Shown here piece by piece: positions 1 through 5,893 of a stretch of DNA of 6,320 nucleotides. The stretch is from Bacillota bacterium (lineage in GTDB: Bacteria; Bacillota; Bacilli; ZCTH02-B2): positions 1 through 6,320 of the forward strand of contig PKQY01000070.1 in assembly GCA_017577895.1 (NCBI GenBank). The letters run 5' to 3'. The position numbers were made by a program, and so were the translations under genes. Numbering within the stretch: position 1 is the first letter of the stretch; every line of letters begins with the position of its first letter. The notes below the pieces were generated by a model. That model saw nothing but the letters and a program-made list of their open reading frames with translations, had not been told where the DNA came from and searched no databases.

Positions 1-37
1 CTCTCTCTGTTTTCCATAGTTCCGTTATTTCAAGTGG
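1..37 (-). other. Left-edge segment downstream of the operon's last gene, with a possible next start codon
   Basis: This stretch follows the TAG stop of the RmlD-like reductase on the minus strand. No terminator hairpin is visible before the window edge. On the minus strand an ATG at 17-15 would open a frame beginning Met-Glu-Asn-Arg-Glu that leaves the window. Its upstream sequence (AACGGA) is only a poor SD match. The operon may therefore continue to the left with another gene, but five codons cannot support a call. Confidence 0.2.
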
Positions 38-892
38 CTATTTCGTCGGATATCGGTAACACGAATGGGTGCGAATCCATTCTGCCATTTCCTGCATCAT
101 GTGGTGATACGGGGAAACGGCAAACGTAAAGTCTGCCCGGGTATTGACGAGGCTCTTGTCGCTGACGATGTCGTCGTATGGTTCAATCGTCACGTCCTCT
201 CTCTTAAATGTTTCTTTGAACAGGACGAGCAATTGATACTTCGAGATTTTTTTCGGCGCCGCAAGATGCACTACCCCTGTGATTTCCGGTTTTTGCAAGG
301 TCCAGTCCACGGCTTTGGCCAGCTCCACTGTCGTTACGCCGTTCCAATAGACGTTACGGTATCCCTGAATCTTCCCGGTTTGTTTCATGAACCAGTGAAA
401 CAGCCCGATGCCGTCCCGCAGTTCCGGGCCGACGATGGACGTGCGAATCGTCACATGGGGCCCGGCGGTGACTTCGCCCAGTCTTTTCGTCTGGGCATAC
501 ACGGTGGTGCCGTCGGGCGTGTCGTTCTCCCGGTAATCCCCCCGCCGGCCGGAAAAGACACAGTCGGTGCTGATCTGGACGAAACGGAAGCCCATCTGTT
601 CGCCGAGCTGGGCCATCTGGTGCGGGAACAGACTGTTGACATGGATCGCTTCCCGGACGTTTCGTTCCGCCGCCTCGTTTAAGATGCCCGTCGCATTGAT
701 CACCGCGTCGGGCCTCAGAAGACGGACAGCGCGGACGACGGTCGGCCAGTCGGTGACGTCCAGCCGGACGGCCTGCCGGTCATCGGTTTTTTGGCGCACC
801 GTGTACCAGACCGAATAACGTCCGCTTTTGGACAAATGCATGCGCAGCACGTGGCCGGCCATTCCGTTGCCGCCCAACACGAGCACCTTCAT
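38..892 (-). CDS. RmlD/WbvR-type NDP-4-keto-6-deoxy-sugar reductase (SDR superfamily)
   Basis: This 284-residue extended SDR resembles dTDP-4-dehydrorhamnose reductase and the WbvR/FnlB-type reductases of L-deoxy-aminosugar pathways. It should use NAD(P)H in the cytosol to reduce the 4-keto sugar made by the preceding dehydratase. The Rossmann motif is GGNGMAG (residues 7-13). A Ser-Thr-Asp triplet lies at 108-110 and the catalytic Tyr132-x3-Lys136 follows. Residues 178-193 (GYRNVYWNGVTTVELA) are typical of the subfamily. Staphylococcal CapF has a C-terminal cupin domain and about 370 residues; this protein ends without one. I chose the ATG at 892 because it gives a canonical MKVLVLGGNG start. 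It also has a GGGGAGGA SD 8 nt upstream and overlaps the preceding TGA as ATGA. A longer in-frame start at 1060 would add 56 residues that are antisense-like and out of character. Reductase assignment is strong; the exact sugar is not determined. Confidence 0.88.
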   Translation of the reverse strand: MKVLVLGGNGMAGHVLRMHLSKSGRYSVWYTVRQKTDDRQAVRLDVTDWPTVVRAVRLLRPDAVINATGILNEAAERNVREAIHVNSLFPHQMAQLGEQMGFRFVQISTDCVFSGRRGDYRENDTPDGTTVYAQTKRLGEVTAGPHVTIRTSIVGPELRDGIGLFHWFMKQTGKIQGYRNVYWNGVTTVELAKAVDWTLQKPEITGVVHLAAPKKISKYQLLVLFKETFKREDVTIEPYDDIVSDKSLVNTRADFTFAVSPYHHMMQEMAEWIRTHSCYRYPTK

Positions 893-1878
893 GAAAGGTA
901 TCCTCCCCTCTTCAGCATGTCGGCAATTTCCTTGCGTGTCATCTTGGTTGAACGCGAAGTATATTCCCGAAACGGCACCGGCGGGAGCGCGCCATACCGT
1001 TGGCGCAATATCGGATCGGGATTTGGCGGCAAGATGACGTAATATTGATCGTCGTAACAATAGGTGCGCGTCGATTCGTGCCGGGAGATGAGGACCTCAT
1101 GAAGTTTCTCGCCGGGACGCATCCCCACTATCCGAATGGGCACAGGCTTTGTGGCCAGATGTTCGCGCATGACGACGGCCAGATCGTAAATGTTGCACGC
1201 GTTCATTTTCATGACGAACGTCTCGCCGCCGATGGAGACTTCCGCCGCTTTCAACAGCAATGTAATCGCTTCTTGTAACGTGAGAAAAAAACGGGTCATT
1301 TTTTTCGAGGTAACGGGAATCGGCTTGCCGGCTAAAATGCATTCCCGGAAAAACGGCACGACACTGCCGTTGGTGCCGAGGACGTTTCCGCCCCGAATGC
1401 AGACGAACCGGGTCTTTGGGCTTTCCCGGTTGGCCTGAATCGTCAGCCGTTCGGCCATGGCTTTCGTCAGCCCGTATACGTTGATGGGGTCGACGGCCTT
1501 GTCGGTGGACACGTCGATCATTTTTTCGACTCCGTGCGCAAGACACGCACGAATCACGTTTTCGGTTCCTACGATGTTGGTCTTCATGGCCTCCGTCGGT
1601 TGGCCCTCGCAAATGGGGACGTGTTTCAAAGCCGCCAGGTGAAAGACCAGCTCCACCCCGGCGCACGCATCAAACACCGCTTTGTCGTCCCGGACGTCGC
1701 CGATAAGAAACCTCAGCGCCGGATGGTGGTCAAAGGCCCGTTGCATTTGCACCTGGGCAAATTCATTGCGGGAGAAGATGCGGATTTCCCGTGCGCCTTT
1801 GGCCAACAGCATGCGGGTCAGTGCCGTCCCCCAGGAACCGGTTCCCCCGGTGATGAGGATGAAGCGGCCTTCAAACAT
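889..1878 (-). CDS. CapE/FlaA1-type UDP-GlcNAc 4,6-dehydratase (5-inverting)
   Basis: This 329-residue SDR belongs to the CapE/WbjB/FnlA/FlaA1 group, which converts UDP-GlcNAc to UDP-2-acetamido-2,6-dideoxy-4-ulose with C5 inversion; some members also epimerise C3. The cofactor motif is GGTGSWG (11-17), followed by GDVRD (60-64) and AALKHVP (82-88). The active-site block is STDK (124-127) with Tyr135-x3-Lys139, the same Lys-to-Tyr spacing as in FlaA1/PseB. RPGEKLHE lies at 254-261. The C-terminal EYTS...TKMT segment (305-314) looks like the CapE/WbjB group and lacks the Trp found there in PseB proteins. The start ATG overlaps the 2-epimerase stop by 8 bp and has a GGGAGGG SD. The gene sits between a 2-epimerase and an RmlD-like reductase, which is the expected set for UDP-L-FucNAc, L-QuiNAc or L-RhaNAc. 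As I recall, S. aureus CapE has Met where this protein has Tyr135. Confidence 0.9.
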   Translation of the reverse strand: MFEGRFILITGGTGSWGTALTRMLLAKGAREIRIFSRNEFAQVQMQRAFDHHPALRFLIGDVRDDKAVFDACAGVELVFHLAALKHVPICEGQPTEAMKTNIVGTENVIRACLAHGVEKMIDVSTDKAVDPINVYGLTKAMAERLTIQANRESPKTRFVCIRGGNVLGTNGSVVPFFRECILAGKPIPVTSKKMTRFFLTLQEAITLLLKAAEVSIGGETFVMKMNACNIYDLAVVMREHLATKPVPIRIVGMRPGEKLHEVLISRHESTRTYCYDDQYYVILPPNPDPILRQRYGALPPVPFREYTSRSTKMTRKEIADMLKRGGYLS

Positions 1879-2962
1879 GGTGCAGCCCTCCCAGGGTGAA
1901 TTGGGTCACTTTCGTGGATACGTCGGGGTCCCGGTACCCGACGGGACATTCCCACTGCGATGGGCGGTTCATCATTAATTGCACACAGGCGGCGATGCGT
2001 TCCGGCTCCAATCCCGCCACGACATTGCTGCCGCACAGGACGGTTTCCGGCCGTTCCGTCGATTGGCGAATGGTGACCGCCGGGACGCCCAAAATGCAAC
2101 TTTCTTCTTGTACCGTGCCGCTGTCGGTGATCACGCAACGGGCGTATTGTTGCAAATGGACGAAATCAAAAAATCCGAAAGGTTCGCACCACCGTATGCG
2201 GGGGTGGTCCACATCCAGCGAAAACTGCTGAAATCGGGATTTGGTTCGGGGATGGACACTGCAGACGACGGTCAGCTTCGTCTGTTCGGCCACCAATTTC
2301 AGTCCTGAGACGATCTTGCGCAACCGCTGTTCGTGGTCAACGTTTTCCGCGCGGTGGGCCGTCACCAAAATGTATTGGCGGGGCGCCAGTCCCAGCCGCG
2401 CCAAAATGTCGCTGGCGGCGATTCGTTCCCGGAAGTGGTTCAAGACTTCGTAAATCGGGTTACCGCTCATCCAGATGCGCGTTGGCTCCATGCCCTCCCG
2501 GAGCAAATTGTCTCGGGCACCGGGCGTATACGGCAAATTAAAGGACGCGACAGCGTCGATAAGCTTGCGGTTAATTTCTTCCGGCACCGTTTTGTCGTAA
2601 CAGCGGTTCCCCGCTTCCATGTGATAGACGGGAATCCCCATCCGTTCGGCCAATACAGCGCATAGGGCGCTGTTGGTGTCGCCCAAGACGAGGACCCGAT
2701 CCGGTCGTTCCCGGAGCAACAATTGCTCCACCTTTTGAAACACGGAACCGATTTGACGGCCAAAGGAACGGCCGGCCGGCGGGAATCGATAGTCCGGTGG
2801 CCGGATGCCCAATTCGTCAAAAAAGATGTCCTTCAACCTCGGATGGGCGTTCTGCCCCGTGTGCACGAGAATGTGCCGGTCGGCCCAACGGTCCAATTTG
2901 GGGATGATGAGACTGAGCCGGATCAACTCGGGCCGGGTTCCGAGGATCGTCATCACTTTCAA
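1871..2962 (-). CDS. wecB: Non-hydrolysing UDP-HexNAc 2-epimerase, WbjD/CapG/FnlC subgroup
   Basis: This 363-residue GT-B-fold epimerase inverts C2 of a UDP-HexNAc. Family motifs in order are GTRPE (8-12), HTGQ (34-37), GDTNS (94-98), HMEAGNR (114-120), PEEINR (127-132), HRAEN (203-207), HP (237-238), DSGTVQEES (280-288) and RPE (304-306). HMEAGNR...PEEINR and DSGT...EES, where classical WecB has HVEAGLR and DSGG.QEE, point to the subgroup acting on 6-deoxy-L-HexNAc (CapG/WbjD/FnlC) rather than the ManNAc-forming enzyme. The start is TTG at 2962. It gives the canonical MKVMTILGTRPE and has a GGGGGGAG SD 7 nt upstream. An internal ATG at codon 4 is a weaker alternative. The gene starts inside the 3' part of the upstream reductase frame and overlaps the next gene by 8 bp. 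It precedes the dehydratase in the operon although it would act last in the pathway. Confidence 0.9.
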   Translation of the reverse strand: MKVMTILGTRPELIRLSLIIPKLDRWADRHILVHTGQNAHPRLKDIFFDELGIRPPDYRFPPAGRSFGRQIGSVFQKVEQLLLRERPDRVLVLGDTNSALCAVLAERMGIPVYHMEAGNRCYDKTVPEEINRKLIDAVASFNLPYTPGARDNLLREGMEPTRIWMSGNPIYEVLNHFRERIAASDILARLGLAPRQYILVTAHRAENVDHEQRLRKIVSGLKLVAEQTKLTVVCSVHPRTKSRFQQFSLDVDHPRIRWCEPFGFFDFVHLQQYARCVITDSGTVQEESCILGVPAVTIRQSTERPETVLCGSNVVAGLEPERIAACVQLMMNRPSQWECPVGYRDPDVSTKVTQFTLGGLHHV

Positions 2963-3917
2963 CTCCCATCTCCCCCCTTTTCTCGTCGGAAGATGATCGG
3001 ACAGACGAATGAAGACGGTGACGGGCGTCGTTCAACACGTCGAGAACCGACTGTTCAAACGTCCATTGGGGGTGCCACCCCGTCGCTTGGCGCAGTTTTC
3101 CATTGTCTCCGCGGATCGCCAGCGGTTCCCCCGGGCGGAACAATGCGGGATCGACGGTGACTTCAAACGGGCATTGCGCATGTCGGCGAAAGACCTCCAC
3201 CATGTCCCCGATTCGTCGGGCGGTGCCGCTGGCCACGTGAAACACCTCGCCCGGCTGAAAGGTCGCTGCGGTCAAAAGGAGCCAGTAGGCCCTCACCACA
3301 TCCCGGACGTCAATAAAGTCCCGCGCCAGCTCCAAATTGCCCACCACCAGCCGGAGCGGCCGCAACCCTTGCTCCATTTCGGCTAATTGACGAGCCAAAG
3401 ACGGTGCCACTCCTGCCGTCGCGCCGGGACCGATGACGTTGAACGTGCGGGCAATGACGACCGGCAATCCGTACAGCTGGGCATACATTTGGCCGATGGT
3501 CGTCGAAAGCCGTTTGCTCCAGCCGTATACACTGCACGGCACCCCGTCTTCGAGGGCTGAACCGGCCAACAAAATCCCTTTTACATGCCTGTCAGGTTTG
3601 AGCCGGACGGCCTCCAACAGCCGCAACGTTCCCATGCAGTTGACGTTGACGGCATCAAAGGGGCTGTCTGCTCGACCAATGGCGGTTTCGGCGGACAAGT
3701 GAATGATGTATTGGACATCGTGTTGGCTCATCCACGAAAAAATCGCGTCGGGGTCGCCAAGGTCGCATGGCGTGTAAAAAAATTTCGGATGGCAAAGGGC
3801 CGAGATCCGGCTTCGCCCCATCCCCCAAACGGTCATGTGCCGTTCGAGCAAATATTGGGCCATGTGACGACCGATAAAGCCGTTGACGCCGGTCACAAGC
3901 ACCTGTTCCCCCGTCAT
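2817..3917 (-). CDS. RMD-type NDP-4-keto-6-deoxy-hexose reductase, with a suspected 3' frameshift
   Basis: This extended SDR resembles GDP-4-keto-6-deoxy-D-mannose reductase (RMD). It has VTGVNGFIG with glycines at 10, 13 and 16, HLSAET (73-78) and Tyr131-x3-Lys135. ARDFIDVRDVVRAYW (198-212) is a hallmark of RMD, and ATGWHPQWTFEQSV (278-291) is the usual C-terminal helix lead-in. It should reduce the 4-keto product of the LegB-type enzyme two genes upstream. The ATG at 3917 overlaps the nucleotidyltransferase stop as ATGA. The frame as read is 366 residues, but recognisable family sequence ends near residue 304. Residues 320-366 are a Pro/Arg/His-rich tail lying wholly inside the 2-epimerase gene. 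One extra base in the A4/G6 run at 2972-2981 would give a 319-residue protein stopping at 2959, where TGA overlaps the epimerase TTG start. I think the functional end is there. The substrate could be a GDP-hexose or a GDP-HexNAc. Confidence 0.8.
   Translation of the reverse strand: MTGEQVLVTGVNGFIGRHMAQYLLERHMTVWGMGRSRISALCHPKFFYTPCDLGDPDAIFSWMSQHDVQYIIHLSAETAIGRADSPFDAVNVNCMGTLRLLEAVRLKPDRHVKGILLAGSALEDGVPCSVYGWSKRLSTTIGQMYAQLYGLPVVIARTFNVIGPGATAGVAPSLARQLAEMEQGLRPLRLVVGNLELARDFIDVRDVVRAYWLLLTAATFQPGEVFHVASGTARRIGDMVEVFRRHAQCPFEVTVDPALFRPGEPLAIRGDNGKLRQATGWHPQWTFEQSVLDVLNDARHRLHSSVRSSSDEKRGEMGVESDDDPRNPARVDPAQSHHPQIGPLGRPAHSRAHGAERPSEVEGHLF
2972..2981 (-). other. A4G6 homopolymer run: suspected frameshift or slippage site that is also the 2-epimerase SD
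   Basis: On the minus strand the run reads AAAAGGGGGG inside codons 313-315 of the RMD-type reductase (AAA AGG GGG). With six G the frame continues 146 bp into the next gene. With seven G it stops at TGA 2961-2959, sharing bases with the TTG start. With five G it would join the epimerase frame directly. The same G run followed by AG forms the epimerase SD, 7 nt before TTG. The tract, the resulting frames and the SD are read directly from the sequence. Whether it is an assembly error, a mutation or a working slippage site is unknown. Confidence 0.55.
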
Positions 3918-4627
3918 CGCCCCTCACCGGCCAACAACCGGTCTTTCCATCGTTGATACAGTTCATTGGCTTTTGCGAAATCTGCCGGCCGGCCCACGTC
4001 GATCCATAAGGCATCGTTTTCGAAACATTTGACCGGCCTGTTGTCGGCCAACAGGGCGCGGATCAGATCGGGAATGTCAAAATATTGGTTTTCTGGGATG
4101 TAGTTCAACACTTCCGGCTCCATGACGTAAATGCCCATGTTGACCCGGGCGCGGTGCACCGGTTTTTCGAGAAAGCGCACAATACGGTCGCCTTCCGTTT
4201 CCAACACCCCGAATTCGATAGGGATCGGCTGCTGCTGGGCAGCCACGGTCAGGATGCTATCCGCCGACGCGTGATATTCCCAAAGAGCGCGAAACGACAA
4301 CGTCGTCAGGACATCGCAGTTCAGCAACAGAAACGGTTCGCACAAATCGGGAATGGTCTTCAAGGGACCGGCTGTCCCGAGGGGTTCGGATTCGACTTGA
4401 TAGGTGATGGACAAGTTCCACGGGCTGCCGTCGCCAAAATACGACTGGATCCAATGGGCCCGGTACCCGCACGCCATGACGATGCGGGTAAACCCGTGAT
4501 GGGCCAGTTGCTTGACCAAAATTTCCAAAAGCGGCTGCTCTCCGACCGGCAATAAGCCTTTAGGCAGCACTTGGGTGTACGGAGCCATGCGCAACCCTTT
4601 TCCCCCGGTCATGATGACCGCTCGCAC
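3914..4627 (-). CDS. Sugar-1-phosphate nucleotidyltransferase (NTP_transferase family)
   Basis: This 237-residue enzyme should couple a sugar-1-phosphate to an NTP, releasing pyrophosphate, to make the NDP-sugar used by its neighbours. The nucleotide-binding signature is GGKGLRMAPYT (8-18) followed by LPKGLLPVG (21-29), with Leu12 where most relatives have Thr. LLLNCD (101-106) supplies the metal-binding Asp105. LEKP (153-156) and WIDVGRP (208-214) are also family motifs. It resembles the catalytic part of PtmE-type GlcN-1-P guanylyltransferases, which accompany LegB, but lacks their N-terminal CBS domains and has no C-terminal acyltransferase helix. The start is GTG at 4627, giving MRAVIMTGGKG. 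A GGGGTGA SD lies about 5 nt upstream, and the gene begins 15 bp after the LegB-type gene. GTP and HexNAc-1-P as substrates are inferred from context only; UTP, dTTP or CTP cannot be excluded. Confidence 0.85.
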   Translation of the reverse strand: MRAVIMTGGKGLRMAPYTQVLPKGLLPVGEQPLLEILVKQLAHHGFTRIVMACGYRAHWIQSYFGDGSPWNLSITYQVESEPLGTAGPLKTIPDLCEPFLLLNCDVLTTLSFRALWEYHASADSILTVAAQQQPIPIEFGVLETEGDRIVRFLEKPVHRARVNMGIYVMEPEVLNYIPENQYFDIPDLIRALLADNRPVKCFENDALWIDVGRPADFAKANELYQRWKDRLLAGEGR

Positions 4628-4642
4628 ACTGTCACCCCGCTT

Positions 4643-5632
4643 TCACGTGATGGTACGATCCCGTCGGTACAAATGTGGATGCTGTCGGATCCACTCGACG
4701 GTTCGCCGCAACCCTTCTTCCAACGGAACGGTGGGACGCCACTGCAACACCCGGGCCGCTTTTGTGCTGTCGGCCAGAAGTCGGCGCACTTCGCTTTTTT
4801 CCGGACGAAGACGGGCTTGGTCCACGCGGACGGGCAACGTTTTCCCGACGATTCGGCAAATCAGTTGGACCAAATCGTGAATGGCCATTTCTCTGCCGGA
4901 GCCGACGTTAAACACGTCGCCGACGGCTTCATCAGCGACCGCGGCCCGAATGAAAGCCTGGGCCGTATCTTCCACATAGGTGAAATCCCGGGTGACCGAC
5001 AAATTGCCTAAGACGATTTCCGAACCGTGTAACGCTTGGTTGATGATGGTCGGGATGACCGCCCGCATGGATTGACGAGGACCGTACGCATTGAACGGCC
5101 GGACCGTCACCACCGGCGTCTGGTAAGACCGATGGAAGCTCTCAACTAATTTGTCGGCGGCAATTTTGCTGGCCGAATAAGGCGATTGTCCTTGCAACGG
5201 GTGACCCTCATCGATGGGAACGTATTGGGCCGTTCCGTACACTTCGCTGGTGGAGGTGTGGATCATCCGTTCGACTTCCCATTGACGGACCGCTTGCAGG
5301 ACATGTAACGTCCCCAGCACGTTGGTCTGCACCACTTCTGTCGGATGTTGATAGGAATAAGGGATGGAAATCAGTGCTCCCAAGTGAAACACGATTTCTG
5401 CGCCGCGGACGGCTTTTCGTACGGCATCGGGATCGCGCAAATCGCCGGTGACCACTTCGATTTCCGCCCGTTGGTCGGCCGGCAGTTGGTCGAGAAATCC
5501 GCAGGAATTCCACGAGTTGTATCGGACAAAGGCGCGGACGCAGGCTCCCGAAAGCACCAATTGCTGGGTCAAGTGGCTGCCGATAAACCCGGCGGCCCCG
5601 GTGACCAGCACTTTTTTTCCGGTCAGCTCCAT
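4643..5632 (-). CDS. legB: LegB-type NAD-dependent NDP-HexNAc 4,6-dehydratase
   Basis: This first gene of the operon encodes a 329-residue extended SDR. Motifs are TGAAGFIGSH (11-20), GDLRD (63-67), the active-site block HTSTSEVYG (125-133) with Glu130, and Tyr152-x3-Lys156. RPFNAYGPRQS (178-188), TRDFTYVEDT (214-223) and LRPEKSEVRRLLADSTKA (275-292) are the set I associate with LegB. That enzyme 4,6-dehydrates GDP-GlcNAc in Campylobacter legionaminic acid synthesis. The reaction gives a 4-keto-6-deoxy sugar while keeping C5 configuration. Here it is followed by a nucleotidyltransferase and an RMD-type reductase, not by the aminotransferase of the legionaminic route. That predicts a 6-deoxy-HexNAc donor. 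I chose the ATG at 5632 because it gives MELTGKKVLVTGAAGFIG and has a GAAGGG SD 9 nt upstream. A GTG at 5713 would add 27 residues lying in the AT-rich gap. GDP- versus UDP-sugar specificity is not decided by sequence. Confidence 0.87.
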   Translation of the reverse strand: MELTGKKVLVTGAAGFIGSHLTQQLVLSGACVRAFVRYNSWNSCGFLDQLPADQRAEIEVVTGDLRDPDAVRKAVRGAEIVFHLGALISIPYSYQHPTEVVQTNVLGTLHVLQAVRQWEVERMIHTSTSEVYGTAQYVPIDEGHPLQGQSPYSASKIAADKLVESFHRSYQTPVVTVRPFNAYGPRQSMRAVIPTIINQALHGSEIVLGNLSVTRDFTYVEDTAQAFIRAAVADEAVGDVFNVGSGREMAIHDLVQLICRIVGKTLPVRVDQARLRPEKSEVRRLLADSTKAARVLQWRPTVPLEEGLRRTVEWIRQHPHLYRRDRTIT

Positions 5633-5759
5633 TTTCCACGACCCTTCTTTCCAAGGTCTTGATATCGCATCCGAACTATTTGTATTCGAAACAAGCGCAA
5701 ATGGACAGGGCACATTCCTAAATCCGGAGCTGGTCTTTTGAATGGAGAAAATCGCCGAG

Positions 5760-5798
5760 AAAAATCCCGTTGGGCTAGTCTTTTATTGGAGGATTTTT
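5760..5798. repeat. 8-bp inverted repeat in the divergent intergenic region
   Basis: AAAAATCC at 5760-5767 is perfectly repeated in inverted orientation as GGATTTTT at 5791-5798, with a 23-nt spacer. The arms are AT-rich and the loop long, so a stable RNA hairpin is unlikely. A dyad operator or chance are both possible. It lies about 50 bp upstream of the candidate -10 box of the plus-strand gene. Confidence 0.25.
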
Positions 5799-5812
5799 AC
5801 CTGTTTTTTAAA

Positions 5813-5858
5813 AATTGGGAGATTAACGAGCGTTCAAGTTCGAATTGGACATACCATA
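5813..5858 (+). promoter_or_regulatory. Candidate sigma-K promoter with an upstream GerE-like box
   Basis: CATACCATA at 5850-5858 exactly fits the sigma-K -10 consensus CATAnnnTA. No AC-type -35 element sits at the usual 16-17 bp spacing. AATTGGGAGATT at 5813-5824 matches the GerE consensus RWWTRGGYnnYY at 11 of 12 positions. It would be centred near -45 if transcription starts about 5864. A weak -35 with an activator box at that distance is typical of late mother-cell coat genes in Bacillus. Predicted leader length to the TTG start is about 30 nt. The motif matches are seen; the function is inferred. Confidence 0.45.
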
Positions 5859-5877
5859 TCAGTAACACACGCAAGAT

Positions 5878-5885
5878 AAGGAGGA
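5878..5885 (+). promoter_or_regulatory. Perfect Shine-Dalgarno site that fixes the TTG start at 5894
   Basis: AAGGAGGA lies 8 nt before a TTG codon. This is an ideal match and spacing for the Firmicute anti-SD. It overrides the longer open frame, which runs upstream to another TTG at 5738 without a comparable site. Confidence 0.85.
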
Positions 5886-5893
5886 AAAACGAC

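Larger units (their letters stand above)
5633..5893. promoter_or_regulatory. Divergent intergenic region between the glycan operon and the exosporium-like gene
   Basis: This 261-bp gap is visibly more AT-rich than the genes on either side and must hold promoters for both directions. For the plus strand there is a sigma-K-like -10 box, a GerE-like box and a perfect SD, listed separately. For the minus-strand operon I see no convincing sigma-A promoter. The best candidate is an AATACAAA sequence (minus strand, about 5688-5681) with partial likeness to the sigma-E -10 consensus CATACAnT, but no good -35 element. Two 9-of-10 matches to the SpoIIID consensus WWRRACARNY occur at 5701-5710 and 5845-5854. 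They are short degenerate motifs and may be chance. Confidence 0.5.

Noticed and set aside
65..682. Long open frame of 205 codons on the plus strand
   Set aside because: It lies opposite the RmlD-like reductase and encodes no recognisable motif; such antisense frames are expected in GC-rich genes.
893..1060. Longer in-frame start for the RmlD-like reductase at 1060
   Set aside because: The extra 56 residues overlap the dehydratase gene in another frame and lack family likeness. The ATG at 892 has a strong SD, an ATGA overlap and a canonical Rossmann start.
1284..1306. GAAAAAAA/TTTTTTTC inverted repeat with a 7-nt loop, resembling a terminator
   Set aside because: It lies inside the CapE-like gene and encodes a conserved KKMTRFFLT-type segment; the stem is all A-T, so codon choice explains it better than termination.
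3914..5632. A legionaminic acid pathway
   Set aside because: Only a LegB-type dehydratase and a nucleotidyltransferase are present. The aminotransferase, acetyltransferase, hydrolysing epimerase, NeuB-like synthase and CMP-transferase are absent, and a 4-reductase follows instead.
5633..5713. Longer LegB-type protein starting at GTG 5713
   Set aside because: The added 27 residues come from the AT-rich intergenic region and precede the normal MELTGKKVLVTGAAG start; no SD is evident at 5713.
5738..5893. N-terminal extension of the exosporium-like protein from TTG 5738
   Set aside because: The extension is Lys/Arg/Asn-rich and AT-rich, unlike the rest of the protein, and includes the promoter-like and SD sequences; the TTG at 5894 has a perfect SD.
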